A stretch of 64,000 nt of DNA from Alteraurantiacibacter hainanensis (GTDB taxonomy: Bacteria; Pseudomonadota; Alphaproteobacteria; Sphingomonadales; Sphingomonadaceae): assembly GCF_036321025.1 (NCBI RefSeq), contig NZ_JAZAPB010000001.1, forward strand, positions 124,001 through 188,000, read 5' to 3'. The notes under the pieces are model-generated. The model saw nothing but the letters and a program-made list of their open reading frames with translations. It had not been told where the DNA came from and searched no databases. Shown here one piece after another: positions 31,794 through 39,377 of this stretch (its first letter is position 1; each line of letters opens with the position of its first letter). The position numbers and the translations under genes were made by a program.

Positions 31794-33727
31794 GGCGCTT
31801 CTCACGCCGCGGGGCAATGGCCGCCAGCGCTGCCGGCGCACTGCTCGCCACCAGCCCGCTGTTCGCGCAGACACGGAGACAGAGCATGACCGACACGATC
31901 ATCACCAATGCCCGGATCACTACGCTCGACCGCGAGAATCCGCGCGCGCAAGCGCTGCTGATCAGCGACGGACGCTTCGCCGTCGTGGGCAGCGAAGCGG
32001 AGGTGCGCGCCGCCGCTCCCGACGCCAAGATTATCGATGCGGGCGGACGCCGCCTCGTCCCTGGCCTGATCGACAGCCACATCCACGTGATCCGCGGCGG
32101 GCTCAACTACAACATGGAGCTGCGCTGGGACGGCGTACCCACGCTGGTCGATGCTATGGCCATGCTGCGCGAGCAAGTGGATCGCACACCCGCGCCGCAA
32201 TGGGTGCGTGTCGTGGGCGGCTTCACCGAACACCAGTTCTCAGAGAAGCGGCTCCCCACGCTGGACGAGATCAATGCCGCGGCTCCCCACACGCCAGTCT
32301 TCATCCTGCACCTCTATGACCGCGCGCTGCTCAACGCGGCCGCGCTACGGGCGGTCGGCTATACAAGGGATACGCCCAACCCGCCCGGCGGCGAGATCCA
32401 GCGCGACGCCTCGGGTAATCCCACCGGCCTGCTGCTGGCCCAGCCCAACGCCACGATCCTATATGCGACGCTGGCCAGCGGTCCGAAGCTACCGCCCGAC
32501 TACCAGAAGAACTCCACGCGCCATTTCATGCGTGAATTGAACGCGCTCGGCGTTACCACCGTGATTGATGCAGGCGGCGGCTTCCAGAACTACCCCGACG
32601 ACTATGCGATCATCGAGGAACTGCATGCCGAGGGCCTGCTGACGCTGCGCATCGCCTATAACCTGTTCACCCAGAAACCGCGCGAGGAACTGGCCGATTT
32701 CGCCGGCTGGTCGACGCAAGTCAGACCGGGTCAGGGCGACGATCTCTATCGCCACAATGGCGCGGGCGAGATGCTCGTCTATTCGGCTGCCGACTTCGAG
32801 GACTTTCGCGTTGCGCGCCCCGAGATGCCGCCGAACATGGAAAGCGATCTCGAACCCGTGGTCCGCCTGCTGGCTGAGAACCGTTGGCCTTGGCGGCTGC
32901 ACGCCACCTATGACGAGACGATCAGCCGCGCCCTCGACGTTTTCGAGAAGGTCCATCGTGATATTCCGCTCGACAGGCTCAACTGGTTCTTCGACCACTG
33001 CGAGACTATCTCGGACCGCTCGATCGACCGCATCGCCGCGCTGGGCGGCGGCATCGCCGTGCAGCATCGCATGGCCTATCAGGGCGAATATTTTCTCGAG
33101 CGCTACGGCCACCGGGCCGCCGAGGCGACGCCGCCGGTGGCGAAGATCTTGCGCGCAGGGGTGCCGCTTGGGGCCGGGACCGATGCGACCCGCGTTGCCA
33201 GCTACAATCCGTGGGTCTCGCTCGCCTGGCTGGTGACGGGCAAGACGGTAGGCGGGGCCACGCTATATCCTGTCGCCAACCGGCTGGACCGCGAGACGGC
33301 GCTGCGCCTGTGGACCGAGGCCAACACCTGGTTTTCCAGCGAGCAGGGCAAGAAGGGCCAGGTCAAGGCGGGCCAGCTGGCCGACTGCATCCTCCTATCG
33401 GACGATTTCTTCGAAGTGCCGGAAAGCGAGATTGCGCATATCCGGTCGGACCTGACGATCCTCGGCGGCAAAGTGGTGCACGGCTCGGGCGAGTTCGAGC
33501 CGCTCGCGCCGGAATTGCCCCGCCCCATGCCCGACTGGTCGCCTGTCGCCAGCTTCGGTGGCTATCATCAGCTCGATTTGCTGCAACAGGGGGCCGCGAC
33601 CTGCTGCTGTGCGAGATCCTGTTCGGTGCACGACCATGACCACGCGGCGGCTCTCGGGTCTTTCATACCCACAGCAGACCCGCGCGGCTTCTGGGGCGCG
33701 ATGGGCTGCTCCTGCTGGGCGGTGTGA
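31790..33727 (+). CDS. exported YtcJ-type amidohydrolase
   Basis: 645 residues. Begins with a twin-arginine-type leader (RRFSRRGAMAASAAGALLATSPLFAQ). Metal-dependent amidohydrolase body: DSHIHV with the first two His ligands, later NWFFDHCETIS and a C-terminal GAGTDATRV holding the catalytic Asp, then SLAWLVTGKTVGG. The C-terminal 60 residues are odd, with CCCARSCSVHDHDH and GCSCWAV, a Cys/His-rich tail that could bind metal. Predicted to hydrolyse an amide or cyclic ureide in the periplasm. Coupled to XapX and three bases before YoaK. Confidence 0.88.
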   Translation: MRRFSRRGAMAASAAGALLATSPLFAQTRRQSMTDTIITNARITTLDRENPRAQALLISDGRFAVVGSEAEVRAAAPDAKIIDAGGRRLVPGLIDSHIHVIRGGLNYNMELRWDGVPTLVDAMAMLREQVDRTPAPQWVRVVGGFTEHQFSEKRLPTLDEINAAAPHTPVFILHLYDRALLNAAALRAVGYTRDTPNPPGGEIQRDASGNPTGLLLAQPNATILYATLASGPKLPPDYQKNSTRHFMRELNALGVTTVIDAGGGFQNYPDDYAIIEELHAEGLLTLRIAYNLFTQKPREELADFAGWSTQVRPGQGDDLYRHNGAGEMLVYSAADFEDFRVARPEMPPNMESDLEPVVRLLAENRWPWRLHATYDETISRALDVFEKVHRDIPLDRLNWFFDHCETISDRSIDRIAALGGGIAVQHRMAYQGEYFLERYGHRAAEATPPVAKILRAGVPLGAGTDATRVASYNPWVSLAWLVTGKTVGGATLYPVANRLDRETALRLWTEANTWFSSEQGKKGQVKAGQLADCILLSDDFFEVPESEIAHIRSDLTILGGKVVHGSGEFEPLAPELPRPMPDWSPVASFGGYHQLDLLQQGAATCCCARSCSVHDHDHAAALGSFIPTADPRGFWGAMGCSCWAV

Positions 33728-33730
33728 GCC

Positions 33731-34405
33731 ATGCCAGCCGATGACCGCCCCCTTGTCCCGATCCTACTGATCCTCTCGGTGGTGACCGGCATAGTCGATG
33801 CGGTTAGCGTGATTGGCCTCGGCAAGGTATTCGTCGCCAACATGACCGGCAATATCGTCTTCTTGGGCTTCGCCGTGGTGGGTACACCGGGCTTCCATTT
33901 CGCGCCCTTGCTCGCCGCGCTGGCCTGCTTTCTCATCGGTGCGTTGATCGCCGGGCGCAGCCTTACCCGCCCGCTGGAGCAGCGCACGCTGAGGGGCCAT
34001 GTCTCTGTCGAAGCGGTGCTGCTGCTGATCGCCGCCGCTGCGGCAATCGGCTACGATCCGCAGGCACTTGCTCCCGGATGGCAGCTATACGCCATCATTG
34101 CGTTGACTGGTGTGGCGATGGGTTATCGCAATGCTACAATCCGCCATCTCAAGGTTCCGGAGCTCACGACCACGGTCCTCACCCTGACCCTGACCGGACT
34201 GGCTGCCGATTCCTCGCCTGCGGGCGGAACCAATCCTAATTGGCGCAGGCGGCTTGGCAGCGTGGCCTGCATCGGCGCGGGGGCGGCGGGAGGTGCCGTG
34301 ATGCTACTGCGGGCCGGGATGGTACTGCCACTGGTCGTGGCCGGGCTGCTCGTGCTGGTCGCCGCATCACTGTGCCCCGGCAAGGCCATCGTTTCGCCCG
34401 CTTGA
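33731..34405 (+). CDS. YoaK/DUF1275 membrane protein
   Basis: 224 residues with about six membrane helices. The family marks are LVVTGIVDAVSVIGLGKVFVANMTGN-like text near the start (VVTGIVDAVSVIGLG, FVANMTGNIVFLGFA) and AMGYRNATIRHLKVPELTTT in the middle. Members are proposed transporters of unknown substrate. It starts three bases after the amidohydrolase stop, ending the four-gene operon that begins at 30777. Confidence 0.88.
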   Translation: MPADDRPLVPILLILSVVTGIVDAVSVIGLGKVFVANMTGNIVFLGFAVVGTPGFHFAPLLAALACFLIGALIAGRSLTRPLEQRTLRGHVSVEAVLLLIAAAAAIGYDPQALAPGWQLYAIIALTGVAMGYRNATIRHLKVPELTTTVLTLTLTGLAADSSPAGGTNPNWRRRLGSVACIGAGAAGGAVMLLRAGMVLPLVVAGLLVLVAASLCPGKAIVSPA

Positions 34406-34406
34406 T

Positions 34407-34745
34407 TCAGCCGGCGGGGATCTCCGCCTGGAAATCCATGCCGATGAAGCGCTGCATCAGCCCTCGATGCTCCGGCGGTTCGGGTGCAGGCTCGGCAAAT
34501 TCCGGCTGGTTTGGATTGCTCCCATTCATGATGATCGCGCGGTTCGAAATGGAAGTGCCGTGATGGAATCGTTTGGCGACGATCTCGGCTGGAAGCGGCG
34601 CCGTCTCGAAAGGGTTAATCGAACGGCAGCTTTCGGGATTGCGTTGAATTAGAACGAACGGCCGAGATTGGGGCGCAAAGCAGCCATCGCCCGCGAGCTC
34701 ATAGCGCTCTCGACGCCCTTTATTTGTAGACAGCCATCTGCTCAT
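34407..34745 (-). CDS. hypothetical protein
   Basis: 112 residues from an ATG at 34745 with a GGGGCGA site. I recognise no family. The N-terminus is basic (SRWLSTNKGRRERYE), the middle has CFAPQSRPFVLIQRNPESC, and the C-terminus is Pro/Glu-rich followed by LMQRFIGMDFQAEIP. It converges on YoaK with one base between stops. It may be the first gene of the integrase-linked segment or a chance frame. Confidence 0.4.
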   Translation of the reverse strand: MSRWLSTNKGRRERYELAGDGCFAPQSRPFVLIQRNPESCRSINPFETAPLPAEIVAKRFHHGTSISNRAIIMNGSNPNQPEFAEPAPEPPEHRGLMQRFIGMDFQAEIPAG

Positions 34746-34940
34746 CTGGTCGCCCCTCACCCCTGCCAATGGGAACGCGCGCCGCGCCTCATGGTGACTC
34801 GCGCCCGCTGCTAGGGCCGCCCGAGTCGCGAATCACCTGCCGGACAGACACGGACTTGCCCTGCTTTTGTCCTGTCCGTCCCGCGCCTGCGCCCCTGAAT
34901 CTCGAACTTTCCGCACGCTATGGGCGCGCCTGGTAGGTGG

Positions 34941-35080
34941 CAGCGTCTCAGGGCGTCTCATTCCGTCTCATTGTGTCTCAGGGCTTCTCAGGGCTTCTCA
35001 TGCCTTCTCGCCAGTTGCGCTAGGGTGGTACCGTGGCACTCTGCTTTTGTGTCTCAGGGCGTCTCAGGGCGTCTCAGGGG
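34941..35080 (+). repeat. GTCTCA array, exact 10-bp period (left arm)
   Basis: Seven consecutive 10-base units ending in TCTCA (last one TCTCG) occupy 34941-35010: the first units are CAGCGTCTCA, GGGCGTCTCA, TTCCGTCTCA and TTGTGTCTCA. Three more GTCTCAGGGC-type units lie at 35051-35080. A 10-bp period places every hexamer on one face of the helix, as in cooperative protein-binding arrays. It has no spacer diversity, so it is not a CRISPR. Confidence 0.75.
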
Positions 35081-35218
35081 CGCGATTGAAGGGGTCAGGG
35101 TCCTTCCCGCCGGGGTGCCTGGGCCGCGGGTGGCGCTGAGCGCGGATTCCGGGTGTTTTCGGAAATTCGCTAATAGGCATAGGGTCGATCCCAAAAACAC
35201 AACACTTGCACGTCAGAG

Positions 35219-35319
35219 GAGTCACAGGAGTCACTCGAAGAGTCACAGGTTTCCGAGAGACTGTGACTCGTCTAGCCCGCAGAAATCCTCGGGTTTTTGG
35301 CAAGAGTCACAGGAGTCAC
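35219..35319. repeat. GAGTCAC short-repeat cluster
   Basis: AGTCAC occurs at 35220, 35229, 35241, 35305 and 35314, and its inverse GTGACT at 35263, with 9-base spacing in two pairs (AGGAGTCACAGGAGTCAC). More copies follow at 35444 (inverse) and within the hairpin at 35507. This family is distinct from the GTCTCA array next to it. Confidence 0.6.
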
Positions 35320-35381
35320 AGTTACTTCCTATAGAGGCTATATTTGAGAAGTTGAGATGAGGAGGGGTGCCCCACATCACC

Positions 35382-35392
35382 TGGTCGGGGAG
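35382..35392. other. 11-base copy of the tRNA-Pro 3' end, possible att core
   Basis: TGGTCGGGGAG is identical to 37206-37216, the 3' terminus of tRNA-Pro including CCA. Integrases of this type recombine at tRNA 3' ends, leaving a direct repeat at the far border. If this is the left core, the element is only 1.8 kb and holds little but the integrase. Eleven bases is short, so it may be chance. Confidence 0.25.
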
Positions 35393-35506
35393 GGGTGAGA
35401 TTCTGCAAAAATAGGGTCTCAGTGACCTACATGGAAAAAGAGTGTGACTCTTGAGCCAAGGCCCCCGAAAATTACAGTTAAAGCATTGAAACCAAAGGGA
35501 AATCAG

Positions 35507-35543
35507 GAGTCACACCCTGCCAGCCGAGGGTGTGACTCTTTTT
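35507..35543. terminator. 12-bp hairpin followed by T-run
   Basis: GAGTCACACCCT (35507-35518) pairs perfectly with AGGGTGTGACTC (35527-35538) across an eight-base loop, then TTTTT. This is a strong intrinsic terminator on the plus strand, built from two inverted copies of the local GAGTCAC repeat. No plus-strand gene ends nearby, so it may insulate the element or end a small transcript. Confidence 0.65.
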
Positions 35544-35573
35544 CTGCGTTCAAAATCAGCGACTTATTGCTCC

Positions 35574-35589
35574 TGAGACGCTGTGAGAC
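35574..35589 (-). repeat. two inverted TGAGAC units, 10-bp period
   Basis: TGAGAC at 35574 and 35584. The 18-base string CTGAGACGCTGTGAGACA at 35573-35590 is repeated exactly at 37172-37189 beside the tRNA. Confidence 0.6.
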
Positions 35590-35737
35590 ACTTCGCGACG
35601 CCTTGGGCCATGCGGCGAAATCACTTTTGGCCGAGCGTTTCGGAAGTGCTTGCGTCCCGGTTTGATCTCAAGAATGAACTGAGAAAACTAACTGCGTAAG
35701 CCCCCGAGGACCGGATAAAGGACGGATTCACAGAGTC

Positions 35738-35753
35738 GTCTCATAGCGTCTCA
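35738..35753 (+). repeat. two GTCTCA units, 10-bp period
   Basis: GTCTCA at 35738 and 35748, about 80 bases past the integrase stop codon, same orientation as the large left array. Confidence 0.55.
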
Positions 35754-35833
35754 CGAGAGAGCTCCCCCCTTCCCATTCAGGCTTCGGAGCCGCGCGACCA
35801 TCAGGCGAAAACTCTCGAACCTAGCCTGCGGAC

Positions 35834-37033
35834 CTAGACCAATTCTCCGAAGGTTCGAAGTTCGTCGAGGTAGCTCGCCCACCATTCGAGCATTGTTCGC
35901 CGCTGTCGCAGATACTGCGCCGAGTTGTACGCCGCCCTCACCTGATCTCGCTCATCGTGCGCAAGCTGACGCTCGATCCAGTCCGGCTCGAACTTCCCTG
36001 ACTCGTTCAGGATCGTGGAGCCAGTTCCTCGGAACCCGTGCACTGTGGCTCTTCCATGATAGCCGAGGCGGTAGAGGGCGTAGAGCATGGTGTTCTCGCT
36101 CATCACGCCCTTACTCTTGCCCGGGAAGAGGTAGGGTCCCGCGAGCCCAAGCGAGCGCTGTTCGTGCAGGAGTGCGACGACAGATGGTGCCAGAGGGACA
36201 AGATGCTCAGAGCGCATCTTCATCCGCTTGGCCGGGACGCGCCATAACGGTTCTTTACCGTCCAGGTTCTCGAACTCGCTCCACTCGGCAAAGCGGGTCT
36301 CGTTGGTCCTGACAAGCGTATAGATCGTGAACAGGAGAGCGATCCGGGTTTGGGGCTCGAGCGACTCCCCGGCGAGCTTACTGAAGAACAGGGGAAGCTC
36401 CTTGCGCGGCATCGGCTTGTGGTGCCGGACCGGGGGGCGCTGCTTCAAGGCAGCCGTGATATCGCGCGATGGATCGCGCTCGGCAATTCCCTGGGCGACG
36501 GCGAAGCGAAAGATCGCGCCTATGTGATTATTCAACCTTTGCGCCATGTCGATCGATCCGCGCGCCTCAACCTTTCGGATCGTGTCGAGAATGTCCGCCG
36601 GAGTGATCTTTGAGATGGCCATGTCGCCAAGCATCGGGAAAATGTCCGCTTCGAGTCTTCCCAAGGTAATTCTTGCATAACGCTCGGTCCATTTGGGCTT
36701 CCGGCTCTCGTGCCAGTCGCGGGCCACCACCTCGAAGCAATTCGCTTCATCCAGCGCAGCCTGGCGCTTTGCCTGCTTTCGTGCTTCGCTGGGATCGATG
36801 CCCTCTGCCAACTGTCCTTTCGCCTTGTCACGCCAGGCGCGGGCCTTGGCCAAGGAGACGGCGGGATAGGTGCCGCCCGTCAGTTCTTTTTGTTTTCCAC
36901 CGAATCGATAGGCAAGTTTCCACGTCTTTCGGCCCTTGGGCGAAACCGCGATCAGCAGTCCTTCCCCATCGGCAATCTTATAGGTTTTCTCGCGAGGCTT
37001 GAGGCTGCGAAGCCGTGTGTCCGTCAGTGCCAT
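35834..37033 (-). CDS. tyrosine integrase, DUF4102 (P4-like) type
   Basis: 399 residues from the ATG at 37033; the start is set by the conserved opening ALTDTRLRSLKPREKTYKIAD of the arm-binding DUF4102 domain (about 1-90), and it has no clear ribosome site. A core-binding SAM-like helical domain follows (residues about 100-180), then the catalytic domain with LLFTIYTLVRTNE (Arg), TVHGFRGTGSTILNE (HxxR) and the Tyr in AAYNSAQYLRQRR. It integrates and excises DNA at tRNA 3' ends. It lies 170 bases from the 3' end of tRNA-Pro with its start toward it, the usual layout for a tRNA-borne genomic island. Confidence 0.92.
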   Translation of the reverse strand: MALTDTRLRSLKPREKTYKIADGEGLLIAVSPKGRKTWKLAYRFGGKQKELTGGTYPAVSLAKARAWRDKAKGQLAEGIDPSEARKQAKRQAALDEANCFEVVARDWHESRKPKWTERYARITLGRLEADIFPMLGDMAISKITPADILDTIRKVEARGSIDMAQRLNNHIGAIFRFAVAQGIAERDPSRDITAALKQRPPVRHHKPMPRKELPLFFSKLAGESLEPQTRIALLFTIYTLVRTNETRFAEWSEFENLDGKEPLWRVPAKRMKMRSEHLVPLAPSVVALLHEQRSLGLAGPYLFPGKSKGVMSENTMLYALYRLGYHGRATVHGFRGTGSTILNESGKFEPDWIERQLAHDERDQVRAAYNSAQYLRQRRTMLEWWASYLDELRTFGELV

Positions 37034-37088
37034 GTTGGGCTTTTCGCAGGGATGTTGGGCTTTGGCAATCACCAGCCCAACAAATCGA

Positions 37089-37188
37089 TGAGATGGCATG
37101 AGAAGTCGTGAGACACTTCCCCATGCCATTTCCACATAAGATGCAATCTGAACAAGGCCCTATGAGAACCACTGAGACGCTGTGAGAC
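37089..37188 (-). repeat. TGAGAC/GTCTCA arrays, 10-bp period (right arm)
   Basis: On the plus strand TGAGAT, TGAGAA and TGAGAC start at 37089, 37099 and 37109, and TGAGAA, TGAGAC and TGAGAC at 37163, 37173 and 37183, each triplet on an exact 10-bp period. They lie between the integrase start and the tRNA-Pro 3' end, in the opposite orientation to the left array, as expected for integrase arm sites. Confidence 0.65.
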
Positions 37189-37205
37189 AGCTGAAAGAGG
37201 CTGAG

Positions 37206-37283
<78 letters not shown>

Positions 37284-37477
37284 ACCGGGCCTGCCCTTAG
37301 GTTTTGCACGAAAACGGTGCAAGCGCCAATCGTCTCGCACGGCATCCATAGGCACGGTGTCCGACCGCTCCCCACCTGTCCTGCCGGGGCAGCCTAGGTA
37401 GAATCCCCTAGCCTTACGCGTCGATAGTGGAGCGGGATGGCCGCGCCGTGGCACGTCCCCCGCCCTAGTCAGGCGGC

Positions 37478-37864
37478 ATGTTCATCACAGCCACGGCCCT
37501 TGCCATCACCCTCGCCTGCACCGTCACCGACGGGGACACCATCCGCTGCGGAGACGAACGCATCCGCATCACCGGGATCGACGCGCCCGAAACCCGCGCC
37601 TGCCGCCGTGGCAGGCAATGCGTGCCAGGCGACGGCCAGGCCTCGACCCACGCGATGGAACGGCTGGTTGACGGCGCACGCCTGTCGATCGTGAGGCTCG
37701 GGCGCGATCGCTATGGCCGCACGCTGGGCGTGGTCTATGCGGACGGGGTAAACGTGGCATGCGCCCAACTTGATGCAGAGCAGGCCTTCTACATCGAGCG
37801 ATGGGACGACGATCAAATGGTGGCCGCCGACTGCCCGGAACTGACCGCAAGGAAGACAGTGTGA
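37478..37864 (+). CDS. thermonuclease (SNase)-like protein
   Basis: 128 residues. SNase fold marks: VTDGDTIRCG, RIRITGIDAPETRA with the first active Arg/Asp region, then RDRYGRTLGVVYADG carrying the second active Arg and the Y-G-R motif. The N-terminus FITATALAITLACTVTDGD could serve as a short export signal. Members cut DNA or RNA with calcium, or act as inactive binding modules. Here the key Asp, Glu and Arg appear present. It is monocistronic and follows the tRNA-borne element directly. Confidence 0.82.
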   Translation: MFITATALAITLACTVTDGDTIRCGDERIRITGIDAPETRACRRGRQCVPGDGQASTHAMERLVDGARLSIVRLGRDRYGRTLGVVYADGVNVACAQLDAEQAFYIERWDDDQMVAADCPELTARKTV

Positions 37865-37972
37865 TCCGGGCGGTGCTTCGGCCCGGCTCAGTGCGCGGCT
37901 GCCAGTGATTAACGCGCCGACGCGCTACGAATGCTGCTGGTTATGCGGATTCCCCGGATCGCCTCCACGGGG

Positions 37973-38563
37973 TCATGAGATCCTGTAGCCGATCGGTTTG
38001 AAGGTTCCGCCGTTGGACGCGTAGGCCGAGCAAGCGGTAAGCCCGATGACGAGGTCCATGCGCGCCTGCAGGGTCAATGTATCGCCGGCTTTCGAAACTG
38101 GCGGTTCAACCGAGAGCCGGCCGCTCTGGCCGTCGACGGGCACGTTCATGAAGACGTTGAAGGCACAGGGCAGGTCATCTTCGGTGATGTCGTATTCCGC
38201 CAGCGCTGCGGCGAGATTGCCGAAACATCCGCGGTGAACGGGCTTGTCCGGATAGAAATGCCGGAAGGTATCTTTGCTGCATGGCGTGAGGAGAAAATCG
38301 TGCATCCCCACATCGTCGGCGACGATATCCAGCATGGGGTTCGAGCGGTTCGACCACAGGGTGTTGCCGGCGGTAAGCTTGATCGTCTCCTCGTAGTCGA
38401 ACGTCCGCCCGTTCGACAGCGCCTCGCCCCGGTCGGCCAATCCGAAGGCGAGGAGATCGGAAACCTGCCCCCCTTCGAGATCGATGACCTCCAGTCGCTG
38501 CCCCTCGCGAAGCACGAAGCTCGTGCCGCTTCGCGGCTCTATGCGGATCGCGTCGTCGCTCAC
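37973..38563 (-). CDS. DUF1989 (carboxyguanidine deiminase-like) protein
   Basis: 196 residues from a GTG at 38563 that overlaps the stop of the upstream gene (GTGA). The family marks are EVIDLEGGQVSDLLAFGL, a GNTLWSNRSNPMLDI segment, DFLLTPCSKDTF and the late CFGNLAAALAEY and VFMNVPVDG. Known DUF1989 proteins include the CgdA/CgdB subunits that remove ammonia from carboxyguanidine, so chemistry on a guanidino or amide group is plausible. The conserved Cys in TPCSKD and Cys in HRGCFGN may bind zinc. Being coupled to a GntA-like N-hydroxylase suggests a shared substrate. No urea carboxylase gene is nearby. Confidence 0.8.
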   Translation of the reverse strand: MSDDAIRIEPRSGTSFVLREGQRLEVIDLEGGQVSDLLAFGLADRGEALSNGRTFDYEETIKLTAGNTLWSNRSNPMLDIVADDVGMHDFLLTPCSKDTFRHFYPDKPVHRGCFGNLAAALAEYDITEDDLPCAFNVFMNVPVDGQSGRLSVEPPVSKAGDTLTLQARMDLVIGLTACSAYASNGGTFKPIGYRIS

Positions 38564-39234
38564 GACCTGCGATCCTCGAACGGCGGCCTCCAGTCCTTGT
38601 CGACCGCCCGGCCGCTGTACTGCCGCGCTTCGCTTGCTTCGCCGTGGCGAGAGAGCATGGGATTGGTGTCGCCCGCCAGTTCGCGATCGCGATCCAAAAT
38701 GGCTTCGCGCATCCTCTCGTATCGCCCCTGTTCGCGCAGACGCTCGAACTGGTCGTGCAGGTTGAAGACCATGACGGGGCGCGAGAACCTTCGGGCCGGG
38801 CGCGATGCGTTGGGATGCATTCCGACGACGAAAAAGGCCTCCCCGCCGAAGCTGAGGCTGAAATGCGGACTTTCGGGATCGGCACTCACGCGCTTGTCGT
38901 AGGTCTGGCCGCGCCAGTGATCCTTGTCGGCGAGAGACTGCAGCCGCTCCCACAGGTTCTTCTCGAATTCGTCTTCCGAAAGGCCAAGCGGTCCGTCGAA
39001 CACCACGGCAAGGCTTCGCAGACCTTCGGGATCGTCCTTGTAGGCATAGGCCCACTTCAGCAGCGCATCGTGAATGGCGACGTCATTCCAAGCGCTGGTG
39101 ATGTCACGCGCCTGGACGATGTTCAGCTTGCCAGTGGCAAGCGCCGACTTCGCGCCGACACAGGGGAAACCCTTGTCCCTGATATAGTCGGCGAAACGCT
39201 CTCTCGCCGTGTCATCACATTCGATTGTTGGCAC
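38560..39234 (-). CDS. YqcI/YcgG family haem protein, GntA-like N-hydroxylase
   Basis: 224 residues from a GTG at 39234 with TTTGGAG ten bases upstream. Family marks: ERFADYIRDKGFPCVGAKSAL near the start (Cys as candidate haem ligand), WNDVAIHDALLKWAY, SLAVVFDGP, FSLSFGGEAFFVVGMHPNAS, and a later FNLHDQFERLREQGRYERM. GntA in guanitoxin biosynthesis is a haem enzyme that hydroxylates a guanidino nitrogen. Whether this protein does so is inferred from family. It is coupled to the DUF1989 gene that follows. A Crp/Fnr regulator is encoded immediately upstream on the same strand. Confidence 0.78.
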   Translation of the reverse strand: MPTIECDDTARERFADYIRDKGFPCVGAKSALATGKLNIVQARDITSAWNDVAIHDALLKWAYAYKDDPEGLRSLAVVFDGPLGLSEDEFEKNLWERLQSLADKDHWRGQTYDKRVSADPESPHFSLSFGGEAFFVVGMHPNASRPARRFSRPVMVFNLHDQFERLREQGRYERMREAILDRDRELAGDTNPMLSRHGEASEARQYSGRAVDKDWRPPFEDRRS

Positions 39235-39377
39235 CGTTCGCTCCAAATTCCTTGACCTAGAAGCGGCCCCGCGCGCGCAACGTTCCGCATTTAGCAAATG
39301 TCAAACGCGCGCCAGCGCCGCTTCCCTGATCGTGCGCGGCGGGTGCTGCACGATGGTCGAAACAGGTTCGCCCCGCG

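Larger units (their letters stand above)
34746..35833. other. 1.1-kb non-coding integrase flank
   Basis: No gene-like frame is evident over 1.1 kb, which is exceptional in this gene-dense window. The stretch holds two short-repeat families (GTCTCA on a 10-bp period, GAGTCAC on mostly 9-bp spacing), a strong hairpin terminator, and an 11-base match to the 3' end of the nearby tRNA-Pro. It appears to be the arm region of an integrative element whose integrase lies just downstream. Confidence 0.6.

Noticed and set aside
34941..35080. Possible CRISPR array
   Set aside because: The unit is 10 bases with no unique spacers and no cas genes are present; it is a short tandem-periodic binding array.
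37866..37886. CCGGGC/GCCCGG hairpin after the SNase gene
   Set aside because: Only six pairs, no T-run; too weak to call a terminator in GC-rich DNA.
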